NCBI GenBank assembly: GCA_014584575.1
Contig: JACTMP010000002.1
Span: forward strand, 124,001 to 188,000
Source: Chloroflexota bacterium
Lineage (GTDB): Bacteria; Chloroflexota; Anaerolineae; Promineifilales; Promineifilaceae
Reading direction: 5' to 3'
Length of the DNA: 64,000 nucleotides
Of this stretch, positions 8,009-15,965 are shown piece by piece. Positions within the stretch are counted from its first letter, which is position 1. Every line of letters begins with the position of its first letter. The position numbers were made by a program, and so were the translations under genes. The notes below the pieces were generated by a model. That model did not search any database and was not told the DNA's origin. It was given only the letters and a program-made list of their open reading frames with translations.

Positions 8009-8746
8009 ATGAATCTATCTGAAATAAACTTTTCCGAAGAAGAGGAAGAAATCGTTGTAAAAGGGCAGTTCAAAGAAGCCTATATTACTTTTCAAAGCAG
8101 AGCATTAATCAATAACGAGCCTGTAATATGCCAGCTTCATGATGCTTTTGGAACTTATGGAACGTACCATCACAATTGTTTAGGATGTAATTTCGCAGAT
8201 AGCACCTGGCTAATTCACAACTTCCTGCGAACTTATGAACTACAAGAAAATATCCAATACTCTTACTCTACATTTCTCATCTTGGCCTATCTCTTGGTTG
8301 AACGAATTGATACGTTTCTCAATATCATTGAATTGAGTAAGGTTTATCGAGATCAAAATTTCAAGGTTTTGATGGAAATAAGGAGGTGGGCTAACTTTCT
8401 TAAGCATCCAAAGGCTTTTATTCTAACCCATCACCCTGTATTCTCCTTCTCCAGCTTCTACAAAATAAAAGAACTGAGGGCAAATGCAAGCGTCGTAATC
8501 GACAGAAACTTCATAGACAAGTACTATGCAAACGACGATAGAAACAGCGAATTGTATAAAGAGTTGGAAAACAAAGAGAATGTGCTTGTGATTTTTCCTG
8601 ATGTCTCTCGACTTGTCTCGGATCTGTGCGAAGCAATGCACAAATGCGTTTCAATAATAAGCGACAATCCGGTGTATAGGTCAGTAGTGGAAAGTAGGAC
8701 CACATTTTATGACTACTGGCTTAATACCGTTGAGTCTGTTAAATGA
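8009..8746 (+). CDS. Hypothetical helical protein, possible HEPN relative
   Basis: A 245-residue protein with no confident domain. Strong ribosome-binding site AAGGAG upstream of the ATG. The middle third is helical and contains RRWANFLKHP near residue 128, an arginine and histidine spaced as in divergent HEPN domains, preceded by a long helix with LLVERIDTF. If this is a HEPN fold it may be an inactive or regulatory one. It is followed 46 bases later by a gene with a clearer HEPN motif, so the two probably form one unit. I cannot assign an activity. Confidence 0.6.
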   Translation: MNLSEINFSEEEEEIVVKGQFKEAYITFQSRALINNEPVICQLHDAFGTYGTYHHNCLGCNFADSTWLIHNFLRTYELQENIQYSYSTFLILAYLLVERIDTFLNIIELSKVYRDQNFKVLMEIRRWANFLKHPKAFILTHHPVFSFSSFYKIKELRANASVVIDRNFIDKYYANDDRNSELYKELENKENVLVIFPDVSRLVSDLCEAMHKCVSIISDNPVYRSVVESRTTFYDYWLNTVESVK

Positions 8747-8792
8747 TATTTTGTTATAAGAATTAATCACTACAAAGCTGGTGCAGAATAAT

Positions 8793-9692
8793 ATGTCCGT
8801 TTACAACGTAAGTGTCTTCCTACTGCACTGTTACATCCCAGTTCCTGTGGAAATCGGCAATATTATCATGGAGCCATTTGAAGGAAGTGGAATTGTTGAC
8901 GTAGCTGAATTGATTGACAAATATGCTGAAAGATATCTTCAACAACCTCCACAGCCACTAGCACAAAAGATTACTATGTCACAGAAAGTCAAAGAGAGTG
9001 GCGCTACCGTGGTATTGAATTTCTTGGGGGTGGAAAGTGAAAACCATATTGATGCAATCAATGAAACAGAAGATGCTTTACTGTTGTGTAGAGATGTGAT
9101 TGCTCTACGGCAAATGCAGCGTGGAACAATAGCTGGTTTTCTAGCGATACAAACTGATGTATCTCCTTTTCAACTTTATTCGCAAGTGCGACACCCATAT
9201 CCAATTTTGCGAAAAATTCAGAACATTCCCATTCTTGACAACGAAAGCTCAATCCTTGCAAGGTTGCTAAATAAAGCTATTAAGCACCCACTGTTGAAAA
9301 TTTATCTTTCTCTTTACGCAGACACATTGGCTTATTCAGACACATTAATTACCGATATAAGCATTGAAACCCGACTGCTCAAAACGTGGAGCTTACTAGA
9401 AACTATGGCCTACTCTGAATCCGGGACGAAAAAACAAAAGGTCAAGGCTTTGTTCAGTCGTTATAGTGCCCCCTTCTTTCCTAACTATCATAATCATACG
9501 GGCAAAGATTTACTTGATATAGCATATGAGTGGAGAAATATAATTGCCCACACAGGAGGATGCAAAACAGCAGTTAAAAACAGTGATCAAATATTTTGCA
9601 GAGATTTCCAATCAGACTTCTTGGACATACTAGAGGATTTAAGTCAATCGTGCCGAATGTTACTTCATGCTTTTGCCAATTCATTACCATAG
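8793..9692 (+). CDS. HEPN-motif protein, putative RNase effector
   Basis: A protein of 299 residues with an uncharacterised N-terminal half and a helical C-terminal half ending in YEWRNIIAHTGG at about residue 248. RNxxxH is the catalytic signature of HEPN ribonucleases, which cut RNA during toxin action and abortive infection. The histidine and arginine are both present, so activity is plausible. I prefer the ATG at 8793 to the GTG at 8781. It lies downstream of the 8009 gene in the same direction and about 1.1 kb from the EAD1 adaptor, a neighbourhood that suits a phage-defence role. Other uses of HEPN domains cannot be excluded. Confidence 0.6.
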   Translation: MSVYNVSVFLLHCYIPVPVEIGNIIMEPFEGSGIVDVAELIDKYAERYLQQPPQPLAQKITMSQKVKESGATVVLNFLGVESENHIDAINETEDALLLCRDVIALRQMQRGTIAGFLAIQTDVSPFQLYSQVRHPYPILRKIQNIPILDNESSILARLLNKAIKHPLLKIYLSLYADTLAYSDTLITDISIETRLLKTWSLLETMAYSESGTKKQKVKALFSRYSAPFFPNYHNHTGKDLLDIAYEWRNIIAHTGGCKTAVKNSDQIFCRDFQSDFLDILEDLSQSCRMLLHAFANSLP

Positions 9693-9734
9693 CCACTAGA
9701 ATGATTTTAGGGTCGAATATTTCATTTTTCGCCC

Positions 9735-10766
9735 TCATAAAAATAAAATGTTTGCCAGTTCGGTTATCGCCGTTTTGAAATCACAATTCCTTTTTTCAAC
9801 CTGCCTTTGGTACATCATATAAAAATCAATCACACTTCCCCCACCGCAACCAGCAAAACAGTGCCAGTAGTTTTCTTTGTCGTTTACGCTAAAACTTGGG
9901 TTGTGGTCATCGTGGAATGGACAAAGCCCTAGACCAGACGGTGACAACTCCACATACCGCAATACAAACTCCCTGACGGTGATAGCCGATTTTATGCGCT
10001 CTGATACTGGCAATTTAGTATCCTGAACTTGTTTTGCTGCTCTAGGCGCGTGATTTGCATTTTGCAGGGTGGATGTATCAACAGGAGGTACATACCTCAT
10101 AAAGAACTCCAAAACCTCGCCAGAAACGACTTGGGGGGTCGAGAGGGCATGAATTTGCTCACGGATGGCAGGTGCAATTAACGTGCCGTCTGGATAATAA
10201 AAACCATAGCGGCGTCCTGACTTCTGATGGACACCAAACGGCAAGCGAATAAGAGAGCCTGGCCCCGTCGTGAGAACTTCTTGCTTTGGATACAGTTCAA
10301 CGGCCGTAATCTTGAAGTAGGCAAGCAACCCGGCACCAAAGGCACGAATTTCCTCACCAGGGATTGGCTTGTCAAAAAACAGCCAAAGATGCCCTCCACG
10401 CCTGCTTGGTTCAAGATAGGCCGTGACACCTTGCTCACTTAGCGCATTTGCCAGCCCATGCAACCGTCGCCAACCTGGGGTATCGTCTGCATCAAACACC
10501 ATAAATCGCCCTCTACTTTGAGCATCCAACAAATACGTGCCCAGAGTAATCTCCCCTCTCAAATGTGCAAAAAGCAGCCCAACATGAAGCGGCTCATGCA
10601 CACTGACATACCGACCATTTTCAAGCTGCTTGGAGTACATATCCCATCGTTGTATAAATCTTCGCGCAAGCACCTCAGCAACTGGAGATAGTTCAACTTC
10701 TGAAAGCCGGCGCTCTGCATTGACCACAGCAACACTCCTTTGCTCCCAACCAATCTCATGTCTCAT
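9735..10766 (-). CDS. Archaeo-eukaryotic-type primase fused to a CHC2 zinc finger
   Basis: A 343-residue protein. Residues about 60-200 match the archaeo-eukaryotic primase superfamily, close to the TOTE-type branch: FDADD at 91-95 supplies the metal-binding acids, RGGHLW at 123-128 the histidine motif, and RLPFGVH at 174-180 the third motif. The last 90 residues are a different family's zinc finger, the CHC2 finger of DnaG primases (CPFH, then HCFAGC). Together this gives a template-binding finger on a foreign primase core. It probably starts DNA synthesis for replication of the island when excised. The start at 10,766 follows GGGGAG; an upstream in-frame start at 10,868 would add a poorly conserved extension overlapping the next gene's spacer. 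The gene at 11,384 lies upstream on the same strand and is probably co-transcribed. Confidence 0.8.
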   Translation of the reverse strand: MRHEIGWEQRSVAVVNAERRLSEVELSPVAEVLARRFIQRWDMYSKQLENGRYVSVHEPLHVGLLFAHLRGEITLGTYLLDAQSRGRFMVFDADDTPGWRRLHGLANALSEQGVTAYLEPSRRGGHLWLFFDKPIPGEEIRAFGAGLLAYFKITAVELYPKQEVLTTGPGSLIRLPFGVHQKSGRRYGFYYPDGTLIAPAIREQIHALSTPQVVSGEVLEFFMRYVPPVDTSTLQNANHAPRAAKQVQDTKLPVSERIKSAITVREFVLRYVELSPSGLGLCPFHDDHNPSFSVNDKENYWHCFAGCGGGSVIDFYMMYQRQVEKRNCDFKTAITELANILFL

Positions 10767-10877
10767 GGCCCATCGTACTCCCCTGCCTATATTGTAAAAC
10801 GACAGAAAGGTAAAAAAGCATCTCAGAATGTAAATTTCAGGAAGCAAATAACCTACAACCGGCTGCACCGGTATTCC

Positions 10878-11384
10878 TCAGTCTTCATCTTCCCACCAGT
10901 TTTCCACGTTGAAGCCAAGATTAGTGAATTCCTCTTGCAGCACGTCCACAAACGAGTGGTTGTTTATTTCCGCCAGGTCGTACAGCAGGTTTTTGAGTGT
11001 TTTTTCGGATAGCTCCGGTACAATGGTCTGCGCTTCAATAGCCTCCCAATCAACTGTTTCTATCCATTCTGTCTCCACCAGTGGGTCATCTTGCTCATAG
11101 GCTTTCTGGTAAAGCATTTGGTAGTTAAGCCCCAACTCCTCGCAGAAGCGCAGACCAATCAGATGCACATTCATATCCACCGTGCCATCACATCCCTGGC
11201 GCTGTTCATACGGCCGTGTTGACCACTGCTCATACCCCCAACTTTTTTCGGGGTATCCCCCATCTTCATCCCAAACAATACGCAGAATTTGCTTCCCCCT
11301 GCGCCTGGCGTATGACTGAACCCGCGCTGGGGCGTGTTGGGTTTCGGGATCGTTAATGTCAAGCAATCGTTCCGTTATGGCCAT
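10878..11384 (-). CDS. Hypothetical acidic protein upstream of the primase
   Basis: A 168-residue acidic protein rich in Trp, Glu and Asp, with no recognised domain. GGGAGGT abuts the ATG almost without a spacer, which is unusual, but there is no later methionine until about residue 70. It lies 111 bases upstream of the primase in the same direction and may be a replication accessory protein, by context only. Confidence 0.6.
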   Translation of the reverse strand: MAITERLLDINDPETQHAPARVQSYARRRGKQILRIVWDEDGGYPEKSWGYEQWSTRPYEQRQGCDGTVDMNVHLIGLRFCEELGLNYQMLYQKAYEQDDPLVETEWIETVDWEAIEAQTIVPELSEKTLKNLLYDLAEINNHSFVDVLQEEFTNLGFNVENWWEDED

Positions 11385-11444
11385 ACCTCCCTATCAACTC
11401 ATCATAGCAAACGCCAAATGCTTTTGTCCAAGGCATTTGCTACC

Positions 11445-11669
11445 ATGAAAGCAATGTCGGCTGAAAACCCAACTCAATCCCCCACTCCACCTCAGGAGGC
11501 AGCCACTATTTTGGCACTCAAAGAAGAGCTTTTGTCAACCTGGGGCAAACTTCCTAATGAACACAAGGCAACCATGGCGCTCCTACTTGTCTCAGACATC
11601 ATGGAGGGGGAATATGGCCCCTGGCTGCAAATGGCGATATTAACCAAATGGCCTCGAAAGAACCTATAA
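11445..11669 (+). CDS. Hypothetical 74-residue protein
   Basis: A short helical protein. The start is uncertain: ATG at 11,445 or 11,454. No clear ribosome-binding site. A small inverted repeat (AAATGC ... GCATTT) lies just upstream. It is divergent from the 11,384 gene and ends about 250 bases before the folded RNA. Amino-acid composition looks protein-like, but support is modest. Confidence 0.4.
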   Translation: MKAMSAENPTQSPTPPQEAATILALKEELLSTWGKLPNEHKATMALLLVSDIMEGEYGPWLQMAILTKWPRKNL

Positions 11670-11918
11670 ACCACCCAACCCCTCGGAAACAGCACCAGAG
11701 GCAATTTGAGGCAGACATGTGGCGAAGATGGTGGGTTGGCAGGCCAAGCCCTATAAAGCCCTAGGAAATCACTCTGACAACGGGAGACCAACACATTTGC
11801 AGTATGGACTAGCCGTCTACAATGGCATAGCGCTAGAGGGATTTCATTACTTTGCTTGAAACGCAGAAATGACTGAAAACGATGCCGATTCGCGGTAATT
11901 AGTGGTGGGTTTGGCCTG

Positions 11919-12760
11919 ACACGGCATATTCGCCGTCTGCCAGGCGAGGTCGGCGCATGAAACGTGCGGTTGCCCCGCCAGGCGAGTGCCCGTGCCCCAG
12001 GCTCGCTCGCCAAAGGCCGGAGGCTGTCCTTTCTGAAAGAAAGGCAGCATCGGGGCTGGCGCATAAAGCGAGCCGAAAAAGGGGCTGGGGCACGAAGCTA
12101 CTGGCGGGTAGCAAACCGTCACGCTGCGCCGGGCGAGCTAAAAAGATTCAGTTGTACAAGAGCGTTTTTGTTACAAGGCATGTGGAGCTATGCGAGCCTT
12201 ATAAAAAAGAAGCGCCGAAGGCGCTACCGTTTAGGAAGGCCGCCGACAGAGGTGCGGGAGATGGCGGCGGCCGCAGCCGTCGGGCCTCGAAGAGGCCGAC
12301 CACCCCTGCGGTAGCGAGGTCGTCTCGATGAAATCGTGGCGACCGCTGCGTGACGCCGCCGCGAATGACTACAGTCTGAAAGACTGAGGAAGGAGCAAGG
12401 GCACCGGAGAATTTGTAAGCGCCAGCGGCAAAGGCTCCGGCGTAGCGGGGGTGGTCGGACTCGAACCGATGAGGGGGAACGCAGTGAAAACTCAGCGGTC
12501 GAGACCGACGGCCTGGCTTGGCGATGGTGTCTAAAGTGGAACTTGGTTTTTCCACTCCTGTGGGAAAAACGAAGTGAAACGAGGATGCCTGAGACAAGGC
12601 AGTATCTCCCGCCACCCGCCGAGGGTTCGATGCCCGAAGGCGGGTGAAAAGCATGTTCATCCGCTATGAACGCAACAGTGAATACGGCCGTGAACACGGC
12701 TAAAATGAACATCTTTTGACGACGAACACAATTCGTCATCGAGGATCAATTATCCTCGAA
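11919..12760 (+). ncRNA. Large ornate structured non-coding RNA candidate
   Basis: About 840 GC-rich bases in AT-rich surroundings, without a credible gene but full of base pairing. The left domain is a nested rod of some 180 bases: 11952-11957 with 12125-12130, 11963-11971 with 12114-12123, 11974-11981 with 12101-12108, 11991-12000 with 12085-12094, 12001-12006 with 12068-12073, 12008-12012 with 12057-12061, capped by 12028-12034 with 12038-12044. Further helices: 12211-12216/12220-12225, 12238-12244/12266-12272, 12283-12288/12292-12297, 12326-12329/12333-12336, 12372-12377/12381-12386, 12404-12409/12435-12440, 12546-12555/12560-12570, 12613-12620/12639-12646, 12655-12660/12666-12671, 12721-12726/12732-12737, 12740-12746/12752-12758. 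Five hairpins have a GAA loop, favouring the plus strand. Size and style resemble giant RNAs of mobile elements such as GOLLD or ROOL, but I cannot match it to a family. No reverse transcriptase or domain-V-like hairpin supports a group II intron. Confidence 0.7.
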
Positions 12761-12926
12761 AGGCTCAGATTCTCTCCGCTCTTTCGTGCAGTTAGAGTTA
12801 GAACTTGAAAGACATCTAATAATCCTGATGTGTGTTGGTTTGAGCGAGAAAGTTATAGTTGACGCTACCGCTCCCCTAGTTGAAACTAAAGTACCCTAAA
12901 TTTCGCTAAACTTTGTATTGCTAACT

Positions 12927-12961
12927 CCACGCCCTGGTCATTCCAGGGCGTGGTCGGTTTT
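12927..12961 (+). terminator. Strong hairpin, probable terminator of the large RNA
   Basis: CCACGCCCTGG (12927-12937) pairs perfectly with CCAGGGCGTGG (12943-12953), loop TCATT, followed by TCGGTTTT. The T run is short, so it could also be the 3' hairpin of the RNA. Confidence 0.55.
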
Positions 12962-13089
12962 AGGCATATATTCAACTTCTTTTTCTGATTCCACTAGCTC
13001 ACCTCACCTTAAATAAGGCTTCGCCTCCCCCTGTGTTGCTGATGTCCCCTCCCTCCCTTCGCTCCCCTTCCGCCAGTTCTCTTCCTAAG

Positions 13090-13111
13090 CGGTGCTTTGC
13101 ACCGGTTTTTT
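13090..13111 (+). terminator. Rho-independent terminator
   Basis: CGGTGC and GCACCG pair around a TTT loop and are followed by GTTTTTT. It lies about 130 bases beyond the 12,927 hairpin and would stop plus-strand transcription coming from the large RNA. Confidence 0.7.
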
Positions 13112-13343
13112 CAGAAACTGCTCAGTGCAAACATAGATTCCGCTTGAGGTGTCTTCGAGAGGCTTCTGGCCTCTTTAGTTCGGCAATTACGCCGGACAAC
13201 AGTTGAGCCTGTATGGATTGGTCGCTTCGGTCGGTCGGCCGTAGTCCATATCCTGCTACGGTAGGAACCCGCCCAACGACACAAAATGTCAATGGACAAT
13301 TCAGTTATGACATGAAGAAAATGCCGTAGTCAAGGGGTAAAAT

Positions 13344-13393
13344 GCAATATTGTCATATTGCTTGTTGGCTTGCAATATTGCAAGCAATATTGC
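13344..13393. repeat. GCAATATTGC palindrome cluster (candidate partition site), distal group
   Basis: Perfect copies at 13372-13381 and 13384-13393, with partial copies at 13344-13352 and 13354-13361. They lie directly downstream of the partition operon. With the second group inside the adaptor gene they are the best candidate for the centromere bound by the partition complex. Confidence 0.6.
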
Positions 13394-13394
13394 T

Positions 13395-13916
13395 TTATTT
13401 CATACGGTCCAAGATTTTTAGTAGCTCCACCTTATTCATTGCCAGGACATACTCAAAAAGCTTAATGCCAACACGCAGAATGTCCACTTGAGCTACCTTA
13501 CCACGTTGAATTTCTTTACTCAGTCGGTGAGCCGTGTCTTTTATCCACTCAACTTCTCGATCAGAAAATCGGTATGTTTGTGCTTTGTAAGCCGCCTCGC
13601 GCAGATGTTCAATGTCGGTATCATCAAATTGCAATATTGCAATATTGCTTGCTTGGTTGGTTGCAATATTGCTTGCTTGCTTTTTTCCCGGTCGCTTCTT
13701 TTGATCATGGGTTTTTGTAGTAACCGGCTCTTTCTGCGGAGCTTGACTGGGAGGAGTCAGAGTCAATGGAAGGAGGTCTTCGGATTGAGTCGGATACGTG
13801 TTTGGCGTGGTAGGGGATTGTGATGAGAAAAATACGTCCATACCTCTACCTGTGGACTGCTTCAAGTCCTTTGTCAATTCCCTTTGGTCAAATACAAGTG
13901 GTTGTCGTTTAGCCAT
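13395..13916 (-). CDS. Partition-operon DNA-binding adaptor candidate
   Basis: A 173-residue protein starting at ATG 13,916, inside the last codons of parA, so translation is coupled. The first 85 residues are Pro/Thr/Gln/Lys-rich and disordered. The last 90 are helical and charged, beginning near FDDTDIEHLREAA. It lacks the classical ParB nuclease motif. In other ParA operons the second gene encodes the centromere-binding adaptor, and the palindromes just downstream and inside this gene fit that role. The repeated tract within the gene encodes a duplicated SNIA peptide, which shows the palindromes have invaded the coding sequence. Confidence 0.65.
   Translation of the reverse strand: MAKRQPLVFDQRELTKDLKQSTGRGMDVFFSSQSPTTPNTYPTQSEDLLPLTLTPPSQAPQKEPVTTKTHDQKKRPGKKQASNIATNQASNIAILQFDDTDIEHLREAAYKAQTYRFSDREVEWIKDTAHRLSKEIQRGKVAQVDILRVGIKLFEYVLAMNKVELLKILDRMK
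13631..13672. repeat. GCAATATTGC palindromes inside the adaptor gene
   Basis: Perfect copies at 13631-13640, 13639-13648 (overlapping by two bases) and 13663-13672, with GCTTGCTTGG-type spacers also seen in the distal group. They are in frame and encode part of the disordered linker of the adaptor. Confidence 0.65.
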
Positions 13917-14850
13917 TGATGATTTCTTCAATTACCTGGGCATAAGCCTTCGAGCCTTCATGTTCGGGATCTGCTAAGAGTAATGGAGTTTTGGCACTAG
14001 GGGATTCGGCAAATCGAACGGAACTGATGATAAAGGCATTAAACATCCTGATACCGGCTTGTTTGCTGGCTTGCTGAACCGCGTCAAACACCTCACGGCT
14101 GTTGAGTGTTCTCCGGTCATACTTGGTTGCAAGGATGCCTAAATAGGTAAGTTCAGGGTTGGTTATCGTGCGAATTTTGGAAACCGTCTTGGCTAACATA
14201 TCCAAACCACGTAGCGCCAGAAACTCCATAGACATAGGAATAAGAATTTCTTTGGCTGCTGTTAGGGCGTTGATGGTCAACATTCCAAGGCTGGGCGGGC
14301 AATCAAACAAGACGTAATCATAGCGGTCTGCGATTTCATCCAGTTTGTTTTTCAAAATCTGTTCAGCAGCCAAGTGTTGTTTCAATTCAACTTCGGCACC
14401 GGCCAGGTCAATGTTTGATGGAGCCAGGTCAAATCCGTGCGAGGTCTTTGTGATAATGTCCTGGAAACCTGTGTCGTCACTCAAGAGGGCAGTGTAAACA
14501 GTCTTGTTAAGGGAGTCTGTGGAAATACCCAAGCTGACCGCACAGCCTCCTTGTGGGTCTAGGTCAACCACCAACACTTTCTTGCCTTTTTGAGCGAGAC
14601 CGGCAGCCAGATTGAGGGTAGTGGTTGTTTTAGCCACACCGCCTTTCTGGTTGGCTATGGCAATGATGCGGGTTCCGTTGCTTATTTTGCTAACCTGGTT
14701 TTCAATGGCTTCTCTGGGTATCCGATATTGTTGCCCAATTCTGGAAGAAGGGAGTTTGCCAGTTTTCACCCAACGGAGAATCGTGTTTGGATGTACATTG
14801 AGAAGCGTGGCGGCTTCTTCCGTTGTTAGAAATATGGAATTGCTTGGCAT
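13909..14850 (-). CDS. parA: ParA-family partition ATPase with N-terminal excisionase-type HTH
   Basis: A 313-residue protein. Residues about 6-52 are a MerR/excisionase-like helix-turn-helix (TTEEAATLLNVHPNTILRWV). A deviant Walker A motif, KGGVAKTT, lies at 69-76, followed by DLDPQGG and the FDCPPSLG Walker B region, typical of ParA/Soj. It binds ATP, coats nucleoid DNA and, with a centromere-bound adaptor, segregates a replicon. The fused HTH suggests it also binds its own promoter. It is first in a two-gene operon with the adaptor at 13,916. Its presence means the island descends from, or still behaves as, a low-copy plasmid-like replicon. Confidence 0.9.
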   Translation of the reverse strand: MPSNSIFLTTEEAATLLNVHPNTILRWVKTGKLPSSRIGQQYRIPREAIENQVSKISNGTRIIAIANQKGGVAKTTTTLNLAAGLAQKGKKVLVVDLDPQGGCAVSLGISTDSLNKTVYTALLSDDTGFQDIITKTSHGFDLAPSNIDLAGAEVELKQHLAAEQILKNKLDEIADRYDYVLFDCPPSLGMLTINALTAAKEILIPMSMEFLALRGLDMLAKTVSKIRTITNPELTYLGILATKYDRRTLNSREVFDAVQQASKQAGIRMFNAFIISSVRFAESPSAKTPLLLADPEHEGSKAYAQVIEEIING

Positions 14851-14875
14851 TATTACGGTATTAGTTTGTTTGATT

Positions 14876-14946
14876 TAGTGGTCAAAACTGGTACGTTACC
14901 ACTAACTGACACAATCAGTATCTACCAGACAAGAAGTGGTTGTCAA
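14876..14946 (-). promoter_or_regulatory. Promoter and operator region of the partition operon
   Basis: On the minus strand TTGACA (14941-14946) and GATACT (14917-14922) are 18 bases apart. ACTGA/TCAGT around the -10 region and AGTGGT ... ACCACT downstream are inverted repeats that could be operators for the HTH of ParA. Confidence 0.55.
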
Positions 14947-15202
14947 TCCCTAATGCTTGAGGGTGCTTGAGGAATGTATCACTAGGTTGACAGGATTAGG
15001 CATATAAAATATCAGCTATATACCCAGGAATTTTATTGTCTCATGTTAAGCACTTCATGTTGATTGACCCATATTTGCTGATTTCGAGGTAATACAGCCC
15101 CGTAAATGTCTACCCGATACAGTTTTTTCAAATGGTAGCCTATTTTTTGAGGCGATATTCTCTGTATCGATCCGAACATATGAGATTAGTGCGTAACATG
15201 AG

Positions 15203-15883
15203 TTATTGTGTTTCCCCCGCTTGCTCAGATACTGGCAGTTCCGCATAAGTGACAAACAAGTAGTAACTAAACTGACGAAAAAATTTGAGGTAGCGATATA
15301 GCATAGCTATGCTACAGAAAAGTGCTGATAGCGACCAACCATAAGAAGGCGGGCTCTGTTTGGTGAAAGTTCCTAGAGCTAGTAATACAGCAACGATAAA
15401 CAAAGAGAATGAGATATTGCGGCAAAAGCCATATAGGTTGCGGAATTCATCAATTCGCTGGCGATCCTTCTCATCCCTTTTGATTATTGAGTAAATATGG
15501 AGGAATAGTGCTTCACCATTTCCAGAAAAGTTCCGCGACTTGGCTTGTATGAGAATGCGATTGCGTGTATTTTCGGGCAGTGGTCGATAATAACCTGTAA
15601 ACAGGCGCTTAAGTCTTTTTTGAGATGATTGATTCATCAAAGTTACGGATGGTCTTCCCAAAAGTCGGCTCACAAACCATTCTTCCAAGAATATTGATGA
15701 TAGACTGGCTATAATGTGGCCGCAGATATAGGCCAAAAAAAGGAAAGTGACCACCTTGACTGCTGAAATCGCGTCTTCCAATACTATCTGCTTGCCATAA
15801 ACGTAATCCACAGCCACGATAAGCAACAAGCCGGATGATAAATATGCCAGCACATCATAAACAGTGAATGGAATATTGCTCAT
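15203..15883 (-). CDS. Four-helix membrane protein paired with a metallo-hydrolase
   Basis: A protein of 226 residues with hydrophobic helices at about residues 8-27, 40-62, 148-166 and 175-195 and a basic cytosolic loop between the second and third. No known domain. It is the second gene after the metallo-beta-lactamase-fold hydrolase at 17,057, about 80 bases downstream of it on the same strand, so the two probably form a two-gene module. The start at ATG 15,883 is preferred to the GTG two codons earlier. It might act as a membrane effector held by the hydrolase or as its anchor; this is inference. Confidence 0.65.
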   Translation of the reverse strand: MSNIPFTVYDVLAYLSSGLLLIVAVDYVYGKQIVLEDAISAVKVVTFLFLAYICGHIIASLSSIFLEEWFVSRLLGRPSVTLMNQSSQKRLKRLFTGYYRPLPENTRNRILIQAKSRNFSGNGEALFLHIYSIIKRDEKDRQRIDEFRNLYGFCRNISFSLFIVAVLLALGTFTKQSPPSYGWSLSALFCSIAMLYRYLKFFRQFSYYLFVTYAELPVSEQAGETQ

Positions 15884-15965
15884 AAACACCTATATCATGA
15901 CAATTTAAGTTGCTAGTTTGGTTGATAGCCTATTGTCCACCGTTGATTCAAACAGTATCGTTGAA

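Larger units (their letters stand above)
12962..13394. other. Non-coding region with additional structure and partition repeats
   Basis: No gene is credible here. Besides the terminator at 13090 it holds more pairings: 13158-13163 with 13169-13174, 13181-13184 with 13191-13194, and 13212-13219 with 13243-13250 (one G-U). These could be a second small RNA or processed sequence downstream of the large RNA. The right end holds the GCAATATTGC palindromes. Confidence 0.45.

Noticed and set aside
12451..12470. tRNA gene suggested by GGTTCGAGTCC on the minus strand
   Set aside because: The T-arm text is present but no matching acceptor stem, D-arm or anticodon arm fits in the surrounding 80 bases.
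11847..12739. Several open frames of 70-190 codons on both strands across the GC-rich non-coding block
   Set aside because: They overlap each other, lack ribosome-binding sites, have low-complexity Arg/Pro/Ala composition and lie over the dense RNA helices, so they are by-products of GC-rich RNA sequence.
11919..12760. Group II intron
   Set aside because: No reverse transcriptase, and no domain-V-like hairpin or typical 5' end could be found.
13344..13393. CRISPR array
   Set aside because: The repeats are 10-base palindromes without regular spacers or cas genes; partition sites explain them better.
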